A DNA stretch of 64,000 nt from Calothrix sp. NIES-4105 (GTDB taxonomy: Bacteria > Cyanobacteriota > Cyanobacteriia > Cyanobacteriales > Nostocaceae). The translations under genes and the position numbers were made by a program. This document shows positions 44,802-53,926 of the stretch, piece by piece (position 1 is the first letter of the stretch; every line of letters starts with the position of its first letter). The notes beneath the pieces were generated by a model. That model worked only from the letters and a program-made list of their open reading frames with translations. It was not told the DNA's origin and ran no database searches. The stretch is taken from contig NZ_AP018290.1 in NCBI RefSeq assembly GCF_002368415.1, forward strand, positions 6,997,717 through 7,061,716. The letters run 5' to 3'.

Positions 44802-47381
44802 TTAAGCTAACTTATTTAGCCAGGGACTTACACAAACGTTCAACTTTTCACCTAATTTAAGCATTTGTCGATATTGGGTTGTATCTTGAAGCAAGGCTTT
44901 ACTTGCTGCAAGTTTTGGTAATACCTGAGTTTGTAAGTAATGAAAGTAAAGTTCCTGCGCTTTGTATGTAGATATACCAATATTGAGTTGATTTGCAGCA
45001 TCAACTAAACGCTCAAACTGCTGAATATCGGTTTCTAAGTTGCCGTTCGCATCATGTAATAATTGCCAAAGGCTTCTAAGAATAACTTGTTCTAGCAAGA
45101 CTTTACCTTCTCGAATATTAAGTGTACAGCGTAGATGTTTAGCTTCGGTGACTGCTGCTTCTAGCTCTACAAGATGGTTTGTTATATTCCCGCGTTCGGC
45201 GATGTCTTGCTCTAACGCGCGTAATATAGTCATACAGCGATGCCCTAAAGCAATATCTGCTGCTACTTGTAATTCTTGCGGCGCCGGCAAACCATCGCGA
45301 TGGAATGCCATTAAAATACCGTAATTATCCCGATATGTTTGTGTATAAAGTTGGTCGAGTCGGCTTAACGTTTCTTGGCTCAATAACCCCATAATTCGAT
45401 GCCGTTCTTCAGCAAAGAGATTTTGTAGATTATATGCTTCGTCGCCGCATAACTGTGTCATTACCATAATAGTATTCGCAGCTGAAGCTAATTGTAGGGC
45501 GCTAAACAACTTTTCTTTCAAGTTACTGTGCGCGCGTCTTCCCTCAAATGGTTGAATGCAGCAGTGAAAATCCCATCCACCAAGATGCAGAACGGCAAAC
45601 TGCAAATGCTCGCTTTCCCAAGTTACTTGAGATACTAAATTTAAATGTCCAACCGCCAAAGTCATGGCGCCCATGCGTTGCAACTCAAAATCTTGCTCGG
45701 AGACTGTATAGCAATATATGTGTTTTTGGTAGTGTGACTGTTTGTTAAATAGCGAGGTAATCGCGTATTGGGCAGCAACTTGTCTAAAGTTAATTTGTGC
45801 AGTAACTACAAGCTGTCGATAAACTTCGGCGCCGTGTCCAAACAGTTCTATATTACTAGGCGCCGCATTTAAACGCTTGACAAATGCATGTTCAAGCCTT
45901 ACTCCTGCAACATCACCAGCAAGTTCCAACGCACGGGCAGCATAGCGAAGAATTTGTGTACCTTCAGGACGCGACAGTTCTTCAAAAAACCAACCACAAC
46001 TTGTAAACATTAACAAAGAGTGACGCTGCATTTCTAATAAACGCAGTGCATCAACAAGTTCATCTTCGGTTAATTTGTGATTTTGATGATGAGCAAGAAA
46101 ATTACTAACGTTTTCTTGACTACGGTCACCAATAACTGCTATGTACTCATCACGTGCTAGCCAAGGGTCAGTAAATAATTTCCGACCGTGGTCTTCATAA
46201 ACTTTTATTAACTCATCGCGTAGCCAATTTAAAGCATCACGCAATGGGCGCCGCCATTTTAAATGCCATCCAGGGGCACCACCACAACCACAATCATCTT
46301 CCCACCGGGAAGCACCGTGGGCACAACTCCAAGCGGTAACTGGTTTTAACTCAACTTCCATCGTTGGCTTATTCAAACTCAGGTAATGAGCAAAATTTGT
46401 CACCGTCCAACCACGATGGGGAAATTCGTAGCGGAAAGCAAACGCGAGTGTCTTTTCGGTTCCACCTTTGTGATGTCCAAAAGTTTCACCATCAGTTGCC
46501 ACCGAAATTAACTGTGAAGAGCGATGATCCCCGCGTACTGCTGCACCGATACGTCCGGCAAAATGACTTGAATTGTAGACGACATCGCTAAATCCCATAT
46601 CGCGCGAAATAGGACCATCATAGAAAAAGATATCTATAAATCCCTTTTTCCCTTTTAAATAACACCGATATGGACGTGTGGGATCAATTTGACTTCCGCC
46701 AACTTCTTGCCATTGAGGGCTAGGGTTATCATGGGTCGGAAAATTACGACAGCGCTGTGCTTGTGATGGCGCCAGAATTATAAACTTGATCCCCTCTGCT
46801 ATCAAAGCTTCTAAAGTTGCATAATCTACAGCAGCTTCAGCCAACCACATTCCTTCGGGATCACGTCCAAATCTGGATTTGAAGTCTGCTTTGCCCCATC
46901 GAATCTGCGTGTATTTATCGCGCTCATTCGCCAGTGGCATAATGATGTGATTGTACACTTGTGCGATAGCGTTGCCATGACCATTAAGCCGGACAGAAGA
47001 TTTCTTGTCAGCTTCTAAAATTCGCTGATAGACCTCAACATCATGCTTTTCTAGCCACGACATCAATGTGGCGCCAATATTAAAGCTCAGATACTCATAA
47101 TTATTTACGATCCCCACTAATTCACCACGGTCGTTAAGCACTCTAGCAAAGGCATTCGGGCGATAACACTCATAATGAATCCGCTCGTTCCAATCGTGAA
47201 ACGGCGCCGCACCACTTTGACGCTCAATTGCATCTAAATAAGGGTTTTCGCGCGGTGGTTGATAAAAATGCCCGTGTACCGCAACGTAAACACCCGTAGC
47301 ACTTGATAGTGAGTTTACTTCAGTAGAATGCGGCATCGAATCAGAGCCAGAACCAGCTTTATGTTCAGCAGCAGAAGTCAT
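44802..47381 (-). CDS. Glycoside hydrolase family 57-type protein with DUF3536
   Basis: An 859-residue protein. The N-terminal GH57-like barrel starts VYVAVHGHFYQPPRENPYLD and includes GHGNAIAQVYNHIIMPLA, GMWLAEAAVDYATLEAL (nucleophile-type glutamate) and SVATDGETFGHHKGGTEK (acid-type residues). The remaining 450 residues match DUF3536, including AWSCAHGASRWEDDCGCGG and FTSCGWFFEELSRPEGTQIL. GH57 members act on alpha-glucans such as glycogen, so a glycogen or starch-like polymer is the probable substrate. No signal peptide; acts in the cytoplasm. Confidence 0.9.
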   Translation of the reverse strand: MTSAAEHKAGSGSDSMPHSTEVNSLSSATGVYVAVHGHFYQPPRENPYLDAIERQSGAAPFHDWNERIHYECYRPNAFARVLNDRGELVGIVNNYEYLSFNIGATLMSWLEKHDVEVYQRILEADKKSSVRLNGHGNAIAQVYNHIIMPLANERDKYTQIRWGKADFKSRFGRDPEGMWLAEAAVDYATLEALIAEGIKFIILAPSQAQRCRNFPTHDNPSPQWQEVGGSQIDPTRPYRCYLKGKKGFIDIFFYDGPISRDMGFSDVVYNSSHFAGRIGAAVRGDHRSSQLISVATDGETFGHHKGGTEKTLAFAFRYEFPHRGWTVTNFAHYLSLNKPTMEVELKPVTAWSCAHGASRWEDDCGCGGAPGWHLKWRRPLRDALNWLRDELIKVYEDHGRKLFTDPWLARDEYIAVIGDRSQENVSNFLAHHQNHKLTEDELVDALRLLEMQRHSLLMFTSCGWFFEELSRPEGTQILRYAARALELAGDVAGVRLEHAFVKRLNAAPSNIELFGHGAEVYRQLVVTAQINFRQVAAQYAITSLFNKQSHYQKHIYCYTVSEQDFELQRMGAMTLAVGHLNLVSQVTWESEHLQFAVLHLGGWDFHCCIQPFEGRRAHSNLKEKLFSALQLASAANTIMVMTQLCGDEAYNLQNLFAEERHRIMGLLSQETLSRLDQLYTQTYRDNYGILMAFHRDGLPAPQELQVAADIALGHRCMTILRALEQDIAERGNITNHLVELEAAVTEAKHLRCTLNIREGKVLLEQVILRSLWQLLHDANGNLETDIQQFERLVDAANQLNIGISTYKAQELYFHYLQTQVLPKLAASKALLQDTTQYRQMLKLGEKLNVCVSPWLNKLA

Positions 47382-47957
47382 GTAATATTATTCCAGTGTT
47401 TAGATAAACTTGCGCTTGTATCAAAGACAATCAATATAAAATTCTCTACAGTTGCAGTCCTACATGCAGCAGTACAGGTGACAACCATTCAAGAGTAAAT
47501 CCTTATTTTCCTATCATAATCCTACTTTTATGGGTAAACCACATCACCTTATAGCTAGATTTTTGAAGGCACGAGTATATCCAAAGTATTTAACAATGCC
47601 AACTAGAGAGCTATTGTCCTCTTTACAGCAACAATTTAATAGTGTCTTAATTTATTAAACATCATAACTAAGATATAATTTATAATTTTTGTTTTAAGTT
47701 TTGCTAAAAATAATTATGAATCTGGTTTTATTACATAACTAAACTTTACAAAAATAAACAAAACTAAAAAACAGTAGATATTCTGAGCCGTTTACCCACA
47801 CACAAAGGATTATGCTAGAGGTTTAGTGCCAGAATGCAGAATTTAGAATTCAGAATGCAGAATGCAGAATGCGAAATTTTAACTCCTGACTCCTGAATAC
47901 TGACTCCTGAATACTGAATTCTGACTCTTAACTCCTAACCATCAATTCAGGTGAAAA
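47382..47957. other. Divergent intergenic region between GH57 and cax genes, with repeats
   Basis: 576 bases without a gene. At 47829-47941 are heptamer-type repeats: several agaatgc units followed by actcctg/aatactg units, similar to the arrays at 7030 and 17735. The rest is AT-rich promoter DNA for both divergent genes with no recognisable operator. Confidence 0.55.
47829..47941. repeat. Heptamer repeat upstream of cax
   Basis: Units agaatgc/agaattc repeated about eight times, then actcctg, aatactg and related heptamers up to 16 bases before the cax ATG. A diverged member of the STRR-like arrays elsewhere in the window. Confidence 0.7.
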
Positions 47958-49052
47958 ATGTCAGTCAAAGATAAAATATTCTCAGTGTTGTTACTATTTG
48001 TCCCGGTTTCCATTGCCGCACATTATTTGGAATGGGGAGATTTGACAGTTTTTGTTACGGCAGGGTTGGCAATATTGCCTTTAGCTGCTTGGATGGGTAC
48101 AGCTACAGAAGAAATAGCTGTTGTTGTCGGTCCAATGCTGGGTGGGTTGCTAAATGCCACCTTTGGTAACGCCACAGAACTAATTATCGCGCTTGTGGCA
48201 CTTAATGCTGGTTTTATTGATGTAGTTAAAGCTAGTATTACGGGATCAATTATTGGTAACTTGCTGCTGGTAATGGGTTTAGCAATGTTACTGGGTGGGT
48301 TGCGCTATAAAGAGCAAAAGTTTCAGCCAATTGTCGCACGGGTGAATGCAGCCTCAATGAACTTAGCTGTAATCGCAATATTATTGCCAACAGCTATGAA
48401 CTATACGTCGCAAGGAATTAGTCACAAAACACTGCAAAATTTCTCGTTTGCCGTAGCAATAGTATTGATAGCAGTATATGCACTGACTCTATTATTTTCA
48501 ATGAAAACTCACTCATATTTGTACGAATTGGGTGTTGCGGAAGCCGAAACAGAAGTATTAGAAGATACACATGAAAAACCGAACATGTGGCTTTGGACAG
48601 GAGTACTACTGGTTTGTACTTTATTCGTAGCATTTGAGTCAGAACTTTTGGTAGGTTCATTGGAAGTTGCCACATCACAACTCGGTTTAACTGCATTATT
48701 TACTGGGGTAATATTAGTACCGATTATCGGTAACGCCGCCGAACATGCAACAGCCGTTACCGTCGCCATGAAAGATAAAATGGACTTATCGCTATCGGTA
48801 GCAGTTGGTTCGAGTATGCAAATTGCCCTTTTCGTGGCGCCTGTACTCGTCATCGCAGGTAAAATAATCGGTCAGCCAATGGACTTAGATTTTAATCCAT
48901 TTGAATTAGTAGCCGTAGCAGTATCAGTACTAATTGCCAATACAATAAGTTCCGATGGTAGGTCTAACTGGCTTGAAGGGACTCTACTACTAGCAGCATA
49001 TACAGTTTTAGGATTCGCCTTTTTCTTCCATCCAGTCGCAGCAATCAGCTAG
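47958..49052 (+). CDS. cax: Calcium/proton antiporter (CaCA family, CAX type)
   Basis: A 364-residue membrane protein with about eleven helices. The two inverted alpha repeats are clear: GGLLNATFGNATELIIALVAL in the first half and IIGNAAEHATAVTVAMKDKMDLSLSVAVGSS in the second, each with the acidic residue that binds the ion. An acidic loop near the middle (ELGVAEAETEVLEDTHEKPN) is usual. It exports Ca2+ (or Mn2+) in exchange for protons. gtgaaaaATG has only a weak ribosome-binding site; a terminator-like hairpin follows. Confidence 0.95.
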   Translation: MSVKDKIFSVLLLFVPVSIAAHYLEWGDLTVFVTAGLAILPLAAWMGTATEEIAVVVGPMLGGLLNATFGNATELIIALVALNAGFIDVVKASITGSIIGNLLLVMGLAMLLGGLRYKEQKFQPIVARVNAASMNLAVIAILLPTAMNYTSQGISHKTLQNFSFAVAIVLIAVYALTLLFSMKTHSYLYELGVAEAETEVLEDTHEKPNMWLWTGVLLVCTLFVAFESELLVGSLEVATSQLGLTALFTGVILVPIIGNAAEHATAVTVAMKDKMDLSLSVAVGSSMQIALFVAPVLVIAGKIIGQPMDLDFNPFELVAVAVSVLIANTISSDGRSNWLEGTLLLAAYTVLGFAFFFHPVAAIS

Positions 49053-49066
49053 ATACTTCATCAAAT

Positions 49067-49090
49067 AAACCCGATTCGCCCATCGGGTTT
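49067..49090 (+). terminator. Hairpin after cax
   Basis: aaacccgat (49067-49075) and atcgggttt (49082-49090) pair over 9 bp with a 6-base loop, 15 bases after the cax stop. Confidence 0.75.
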
Positions 49091-49168
49091 GGTTCATATA
49101 ACAAGTTATTATCAAACTTATAACTGTTTTTCTCGACGAATGATTTCGTCAACTACAACTTAACATCA

Positions 49169-49381
49169 CTATCCAGGAAATTTATTAGTTTCAGCGCGAT
49201 TGTGAAGCAATTCAATTAAAGAAAGATAAACGTCATCCTGATTAACTAATAAATATATCGCTTCTAACAAACTGGTTTTTCCACTGTTATTCATGCCAAC
49301 CAGCAGATTTACTCTCGCAAAATCTTTGATATGTAAATCCTTTAAGCAGCGATAGTTTTGTACTGTCAGGTCATTTAACAT
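49169..49381 (-). pseudogene. N-terminal fragment of an OLD/AAA_15-type ATPase
   Basis: A 70-residue frame, MLNDLTVQNYRCLKDLHIKD, with an intact Walker A (GMNNSGKTS) followed by SLLEAIYLLVNQ and a stop soon after. Complete members are several hundred residues long; no Walker B or signature can be read downstream in any frame within the short space before the cax gene. It is a remnant of an ATPase gene, possibly of a former defence system. Confidence 0.7.
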
Positions 49382-49593
49382 GAAATCCTCGGCACCATTT
49401 TAGCTTATATTATCTCCTATTTTAATCAAGTTCCCTCATCCAGGCGCCTTAATACTGGTGCATATGATTAAACTAGCAAGGTTTCTCTTTTTAACTCTTA
49501 CTCTGTGTCTCTATGCCTCTGTGGTAAAAATATCTACTCTCACAACTTCTGACGCAAACCAATACTGCTAACCTGACAAAAGTTTTCTATTTA

Positions 49594-49614
49594 TACGGCA
49601 AAATGCCGTATAAT
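49594..49614 (+). promoter_or_regulatory. Operator palindrome overlapping the -10 box of the DUF1778-GNAT module
   Basis: tacggca-aaa-tgccgta (49594-49610) is a perfect 7-3-7 palindrome whose last bases begin a consensus -10, tataat (49609-49614), 30 bases before the antitoxin ATG. Toxin-antitoxin operons are usually autoregulated at such sites. Confidence 0.7.
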
Positions 49615-49643
49615 ATTGAAGTGTAGATTCACGGCAATATTTT

Positions 49644-49943
49644 ATGACTGGCACCAATACCCCAAAAGCGATGGCTCGATTGGAAGCTCGCGTTAATCCT
49701 GAAATAAAAGCTTTGTGGCAAAAAGCGGCAGATTTGGAAGGAGTAACATTGACAGATTTTGTCATTGCCAGCGTTCAAGCTGCAGCTTGCAAAACAATTG
49801 AGCAACATCAAACATTAAAGCTAAGTATGGAAGATAGTCAGGCTTTCGTAGAGGCACTGTTAAATCCTCCTCAAGCGTCGGATGCTCTTGTTGCGGCAGC
49901 AAAACATTACAAGCAAGTGATGCAATATGACGCTAACGATTGA
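49644..49943 (+). CDS. DUF1778-family antitoxin
   Basis: A 99-residue protein with a ribbon-helix-helix N-terminus (RLEARVNPEIKALWQKAADL, LTDFVIASVQAAA) and a C-terminal toxin-binding tail (SQAFVEALLNPPQASDALVAAA), the DUF1778 (TacA-type) pattern. It binds its own promoter together with the toxin. The gene overlaps the GNAT toxin gene by 17 bases. Confidence 0.9.
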   Translation: MTGTNTPKAMARLEARVNPEIKALWQKAADLEGVTLTDFVIASVQAAACKTIEQHQTLKLSMEDSQAFVEALLNPPQASDALVAAAKHYKQVMQYDAND

Positions 49944-50433
49944 ATTGCTTGATAGTAAAAAGCATAACCGCTCTTGTTTTTCTTGCGGAAACGAAAGTTT
50001 AGATAACTATATACGCAAACAAGCATCCCAAGACCTCAAGAAAAAAATTGCTACAGTATTTGTTTTGATTGACTCACCAAATACTGATGTTATTGCCTAT
50101 TACACTCTTTCCTCGTACACCATAGATATTGCTAACCTTGATGAAACCTTTGCCAAAGGTATACCTCGCTATCCATTACTACCTGCTACTTTATTAGGGC
50201 GCCTTGCAGTTGATAATACTTTTCAAGGGCAAGGTATGGGTAAAGTTATTCTAATTGATGCTCTGAAACGAGCGTTGGATGCCATAACTCAGGTTGCTTC
50301 ACTAGCTGTAGTTGTTGAAGCTATTGATGAAGATGCAGTTCGCTTTTATCAAAAATATGGTTTTCGACAATTTAAGCAGTATCCGTTGAAGCTTTATTTA
50401 TCCATGAATTCAATCGCGTCAATTATCCCGTAG
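49927..50433 (+). CDS. GNAT-family toxin (TacT/AtaT-like)
   Basis: A 168-residue acetyltransferase paired with a DUF1778 antitoxin. It has the typical start with a Cys-containing segment (NRSCFSCGNESLDNYIRKQASQDLKKK), the strand VFVLIDSPNTDVIAYYTLSS, the acetyl-CoA loop LAVDNTFQGQGMGKVILIDAL and RFYQKYGFRQF near the end. TacT-like toxins acetylate the amino group of aminoacyl-tRNA and stop translation. A hairpin (taggacatct...cctac, about 50431-50455) after the stop may terminate the operon. Confidence 0.9.
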   Translation: MTLTIELLDSKKHNRSCFSCGNESLDNYIRKQASQDLKKKIATVFVLIDSPNTDVIAYYTLSSYTIDIANLDETFAKGIPRYPLLPATLLGRLAVDNTFQGQGMGKVILIDALKRALDAITQVASLAVVVEAIDEDAVRFYQKYGFRQFKQYPLKLYLSMNSIASIIP

Positions 50434-50554
50434 GACATCTGGGACAGATATCCTACATGATTTTTTACAAAACTTAATAATTCATTATATAACTTTTGAT
50501 AGATGTATAAATAGAATCATCTACATGCATAATCCGGATTAAGAATGAGATTCC

Positions 50555-50595
50555 GTATCAAACGCTACGATTTGAAGCTTCCAATTTTTTACGCT
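50555..50595 (+). promoter_or_regulatory. NtcA-activated promoter of nirBD
   Basis: gta-tcaaacgc-tac (50555-50568) is a perfect GTAN8TAC NtcA box. A -10 element of the TAN3T form, tacgct (50590-50595), follows after 21 bases, the canonical spacing for class II NtcA promoters. The nirB ATG is 63 bases after the box. Confidence 0.8.
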
Positions 50596-50631
50596 TAAGC
50601 AAGGAGCGAACAAGAGCGTTAAGAATTTGGT

Positions 50632-53169
50632 ATGAGTAAAAAGAATTTAGTTGTGATTGGCAATGGCATGGTCGGTCACAGGTTTCTGGAACGGATGATA
50701 ACAAATGGCGCCACCATAGATTGGAATTTGATTACTTTTTGCGAAGAACCGCGCGTTGCTTATGACAGGGTTAACCTCAGCAGCTTTTTTTCTGGTAAAA
50801 CTGCAGCAGATTTAACTTTGGTTGAACCTGGCTTTTATCAAGATAATAATGTCAAGATTTACATTGGTGACAAAGCTGTTTCGATTAACCGCGCGCAAAA
50901 ACAAGTTACTTCGGCAAACGGTGTTACTTTAAATTACGACAAATTAGTCATCGCTACAGGTTCATATCCATTTGTACCTCCGATAAAAGGACAAAATACC
51001 GAAGGAACGTTCGTTTATAGAACCATTGAAGATTTAGAGGCAATTGCTAACTACGGTAAAAACTGTAAGGTAGGGGTAGTTGTTGGTGGTGGGTTACTGG
51101 GTTTAGAGTGTGCAAATGCTTTAAAAAATCTGGGAGTGCAAACGCATGTAGTTGAGTTTATGCCTCGTTTGATGCCTGTTCAGGTTGATGATGGAGGTGG
51201 TGCTGTACTAAGAAAACGCATTGAAGATTTAGGAGTGAGCATTCACACGAGTAAGTCTACTACAGAAATTGTCAGCGAACAGGGTAAAGTACACAAAATG
51301 CTGTTTGCAGATGGTTCAGAGTTGCAAACTGACATGATTGTGTTTTCAGCAGGTATTCGTCCGCGCGATGAATTAGCGAAAACTTGTGAGTTGCAAATTG
51401 GTGAACGTGGTGGCATTGTTGTTAATGATTTCTGCCAAACCTCTGATAATGATATTTACGCTATTGGAGAATGCGCGCTTTACGAAAATCGAATTTACGG
51501 TTTAGTGGCGCCTGGTTACAAGATGGCAGAAGTTGCAGCAGACCATGTACGCCATTCTCACTTTGGTGAAAACCGCTTTACAGGCGCCGACATGTCAACC
51601 AAGTTAAAATTACTTGGTGTAGATGTAGCTTCATTTGGTGATGCGTTTGCTAAAACACCTGGTTCACAAGAAATAGTTATTCAAAACGCAGTTGAGGGAA
51701 CTTATAAAAAGTTAGTTATTAACTCAGAAGGTACATATTTACTTGGTGGGATTTTAGTTGGTGATGCATCTGCATATGGAATGCTACATCAAATGGTGCA
51801 GTCTCAAATTCCTTTACCGCAACATCCCGAAGATTTAATTTTGCCACAGCGTACAGCTAGCAAAGCATTGTTTGGTGTCGAAAGTTTACCTGACACTGCC
51901 CAAATTTGTTCGTGTAACAACGTTAGTAAAGGTGCCATTTGCAGTACGATACGCGAACAAAAATTAATTGATATTGGCGCCGTTAAGCAATGTACACAAG
52001 CTGGAACAGGATGCGGTGGTTGTGTACCTTTGGTGACAGATTTATTAAAAGACGAATTAAAGAAAGCTGGAGTCGAAGTCAAAAATCATTTGTGCGAACA
52101 TTTTGCATATTCTAGACAGGAATTATATCACCTTGTCCGCACTCAAAAAATCGTCACGTTTGATGAATTATTACATAGCCACGGAAAAGGTAAAGGATGC
52201 GAAATTTGTAAACCTGCTGTTGCCTCAATTCTAGCTTCAGCTTGGAATGATTATATTCTCAACGCACCTCATGCCGGACTTCAAGACACTAACGACGCTT
52301 TCCTTGCCAACATTCAAAAAGATGGTTCTTACTCAGTAATTCCTCGCATCCCAGGAGGAGAAATTACACCAGATGGATTAATTACGCTTGGTCAAATAGC
52401 GAAAGATTTTGGACTATATACCAAAATCACAGGCGCCCAACGTATAGACATGTTCGGCGCTAGAGTAGACCAGTTACCACACATTTGGAAGCGTTTAGTA
52501 GATGCTGGTTTTGAATCGGGTCACGCTTATGGTAAAGCATTACGAACGGTAAAATCTTGTGTTGGCTCTACTTGGTGTCGATTTGGAGTCCAAGATTCTG
52601 TAGGTCTATCTATCAAACTAGAACTAAGATATCGCGGATTAAGGGCGCCACACAAATTAAAGAGTGCTGTTTCTGGTTGTACGCGCGAATGTGCAGAAGC
52701 GCAAGGAAAAGACTTTGGAGTTATTGCCACTGAAAACGGTTGGAACCTCTACGTTTGTGGTAACGGTGGTATGAAACCACAACATGCTCAACTTCTCGCA
52801 GCAGACTTAGACGAGGAAACTTTAATTAGATATATCGACCGTTTCCTGATGTTCTATATTCGTACCGCTAACCGTTTAGAACGTACTGCTACTTGGTTTA
52901 ATAAATTAGAAGGTGGTATTGAATATCTCAAAGAAGTAATTATCGAAGATTCTTTGGGAATAGCCTCTGAACTTGAAGCCGAAATGGCGCATCATGTATC
53001 AACTTACGCTTGCGAATGGAAAGCTACTATTGAAGACCCCGCTTCCCTCGCGCGCTTCCGTCACTTCATTAATACCGATGAAACTGACCCCAATTTAGTA
53101 TATGTCGAAGAACGCGAACAACGGCGCCCTGCTAACCAAGAAGAAAAAGTAATCTTACCAACAAAATAA
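50632..53169 (+). CDS. nirB: Assimilatory nitrite reductase [NAD(P)H], large subunit
   Basis: An 845-residue NirB. The N-terminal flavoprotein half has VVIGNGMVGHRFLERM and the NAD-binding VVGGGLLGLECANAL. A BFD-like [2Fe-2S] domain follows (QICSCNNVSKGAIC and CTQAGTGCGGC). The C-terminal half is the sirohaem/[4Fe-4S] domain, with the cluster cysteines in SCVGSTWC and SGCTRECAEA. It reduces nitrite to ammonium with pyridine nucleotide. Most cyanobacteria use ferredoxin-dependent NirA, so an NADH/NADPH-type enzyme is less common here. nirD follows 4 bases later. Confidence 0.95.
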   Translation: MSKKNLVVIGNGMVGHRFLERMITNGATIDWNLITFCEEPRVAYDRVNLSSFFSGKTAADLTLVEPGFYQDNNVKIYIGDKAVSINRAQKQVTSANGVTLNYDKLVIATGSYPFVPPIKGQNTEGTFVYRTIEDLEAIANYGKNCKVGVVVGGGLLGLECANALKNLGVQTHVVEFMPRLMPVQVDDGGGAVLRKRIEDLGVSIHTSKSTTEIVSEQGKVHKMLFADGSELQTDMIVFSAGIRPRDELAKTCELQIGERGGIVVNDFCQTSDNDIYAIGECALYENRIYGLVAPGYKMAEVAADHVRHSHFGENRFTGADMSTKLKLLGVDVASFGDAFAKTPGSQEIVIQNAVEGTYKKLVINSEGTYLLGGILVGDASAYGMLHQMVQSQIPLPQHPEDLILPQRTASKALFGVESLPDTAQICSCNNVSKGAICSTIREQKLIDIGAVKQCTQAGTGCGGCVPLVTDLLKDELKKAGVEVKNHLCEHFAYSRQELYHLVRTQKIVTFDELLHSHGKGKGCEICKPAVASILASAWNDYILNAPHAGLQDTNDAFLANIQKDGSYSVIPRIPGGEITPDGLITLGQIAKDFGLYTKITGAQRIDMFGARVDQLPHIWKRLVDAGFESGHAYGKALRTVKSCVGSTWCRFGVQDSVGLSIKLELRYRGLRAPHKLKSAVSGCTRECAEAQGKDFGVIATENGWNLYVCGNGGMKPQHAQLLAADLDEETLIRYIDRFLMFYIRTANRLERTATWFNKLEGGIEYLKEVIIEDSLGIASELEAEMAHHVSTYACEWKATIEDPASLARFRHFINTDETDPNLVYVEEREQRRPANQEEKVILPTK

Positions 53170-53173
53170 AACT

Positions 53174-53530
53174 ATGCTTCAAACTGCATCAAACCAACAA
53201 ACAACGCAATGGATAACCGTTTGTTCTCTTGAACAAATCTTACCTAATACAGGCGTATGTGCATCAGTGAAAGCTAAACAAATAGCTATATTCCGAATAG
53301 GAAACACCACAGAAGTTTATGCTATTTGCAACTACGACCCTTTTAGTAAAGCATACGTATTATCAAGAGGAATTATCGGCGACCGTAACGGTATTCCAAA
53401 AGTAGCTTCTCCCATCTACAAACAAAACTTCAATCTCATAACAGGTCAATGTTTAGATAACGAAGCAGTCAACGTCCGCGCGTTTCCAACTAAAGTAGTT
53501 GAAGGTCAAGTTATGGTCAACGTAGCATAA
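53174..53530 (+). CDS. nirD: Nitrite reductase [NAD(P)H], small subunit
   Basis: A 118-residue Rieske-fold protein (WITVCSLEQILPNTGVCASV, IAIFRIGNTTEVYAIC, SPIYKQNFNLITGQCLDNE). As in other NirD proteins the iron-sulfur ligands of true Rieske proteins are missing (no CxH pair). It is the small partner of NirB and begins 4 bases after its stop. A 28-base palindrome 20 bases downstream may end the transcript. Confidence 0.9.
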   Translation: MLQTASNQQTTQWITVCSLEQILPNTGVCASVKAKQIAIFRIGNTTEVYAICNYDPFSKAYVLSRGIIGDRNGIPKVASPIYKQNFNLITGQCLDNEAVNVRAFPTKVVEGQVMVNVA

Positions 53531-53550
53531 CTTTTTTACCACAGAGACAG

Positions 53551-53578
53551 GTAGAGACGCGATTAATCGCGTCTCTAC
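53551..53578. repeat. Perfect 28-base palindrome after nirD
   Basis: The left half gtagagacgcgatt is followed directly by its exact complement. Such sequences are widespread dispersed repeats in cyanobacteria and here lie 20 bases after nirD, where they could terminate or protect the message. Confidence 0.7.
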
Positions 53579-53653
53579 ACAGAGAGGTAGAGGATGTATC
53601 TCTGTGCCCTCTGCGCCTCTGTGGTAATTATCTTTAAATACCAGTTACCATGT

Positions 53654-53884
53654 TTATTTTGATAAACTTAGAGCCTGTAAGCTAACAAAGAACGGGTCAA
53701 GAGAGCTATCTTCTTCTGCATATAATGTGTTTAACTCTTCTATGAGATTGGAAGAAGATGCTTGTTTATCACTTTGCTGTTTTGCTTGGTTTGCTTTATC
53801 GTTCTTGTTTAATATTTGGTGTTGTTGTTGCAAATCTTGGTTTAAGAACTTATCTAAACTCATAAATTTAGGCGCCTCACTCAA
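53654..53884 (-). CDS. Small polar protein of unknown function
   Basis: A 76-residue low-complexity protein rich in Gln, Lys and Asn (LNQDLQQQHQILNKNDKANQ), with an acidic C-terminal segment. It is the third gene of a minus-strand cluster after 54403 and 53927 (42 bases after the latter). No family recognised; could be a regulatory tail or a spurious frame. Confidence 0.4.
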   Translation of the reverse strand: MSEAPKFMSLDKFLNQDLQQQHQILNKNDKANQAKQQSDKQASSSNLIEELNTLYAEEDSSLDPFFVSLQALSLSK

Positions 53885-53926
53885 ATACTTTACTTTAGGT
53901 GCGCGATTAATTAATAAATCTGGTTA

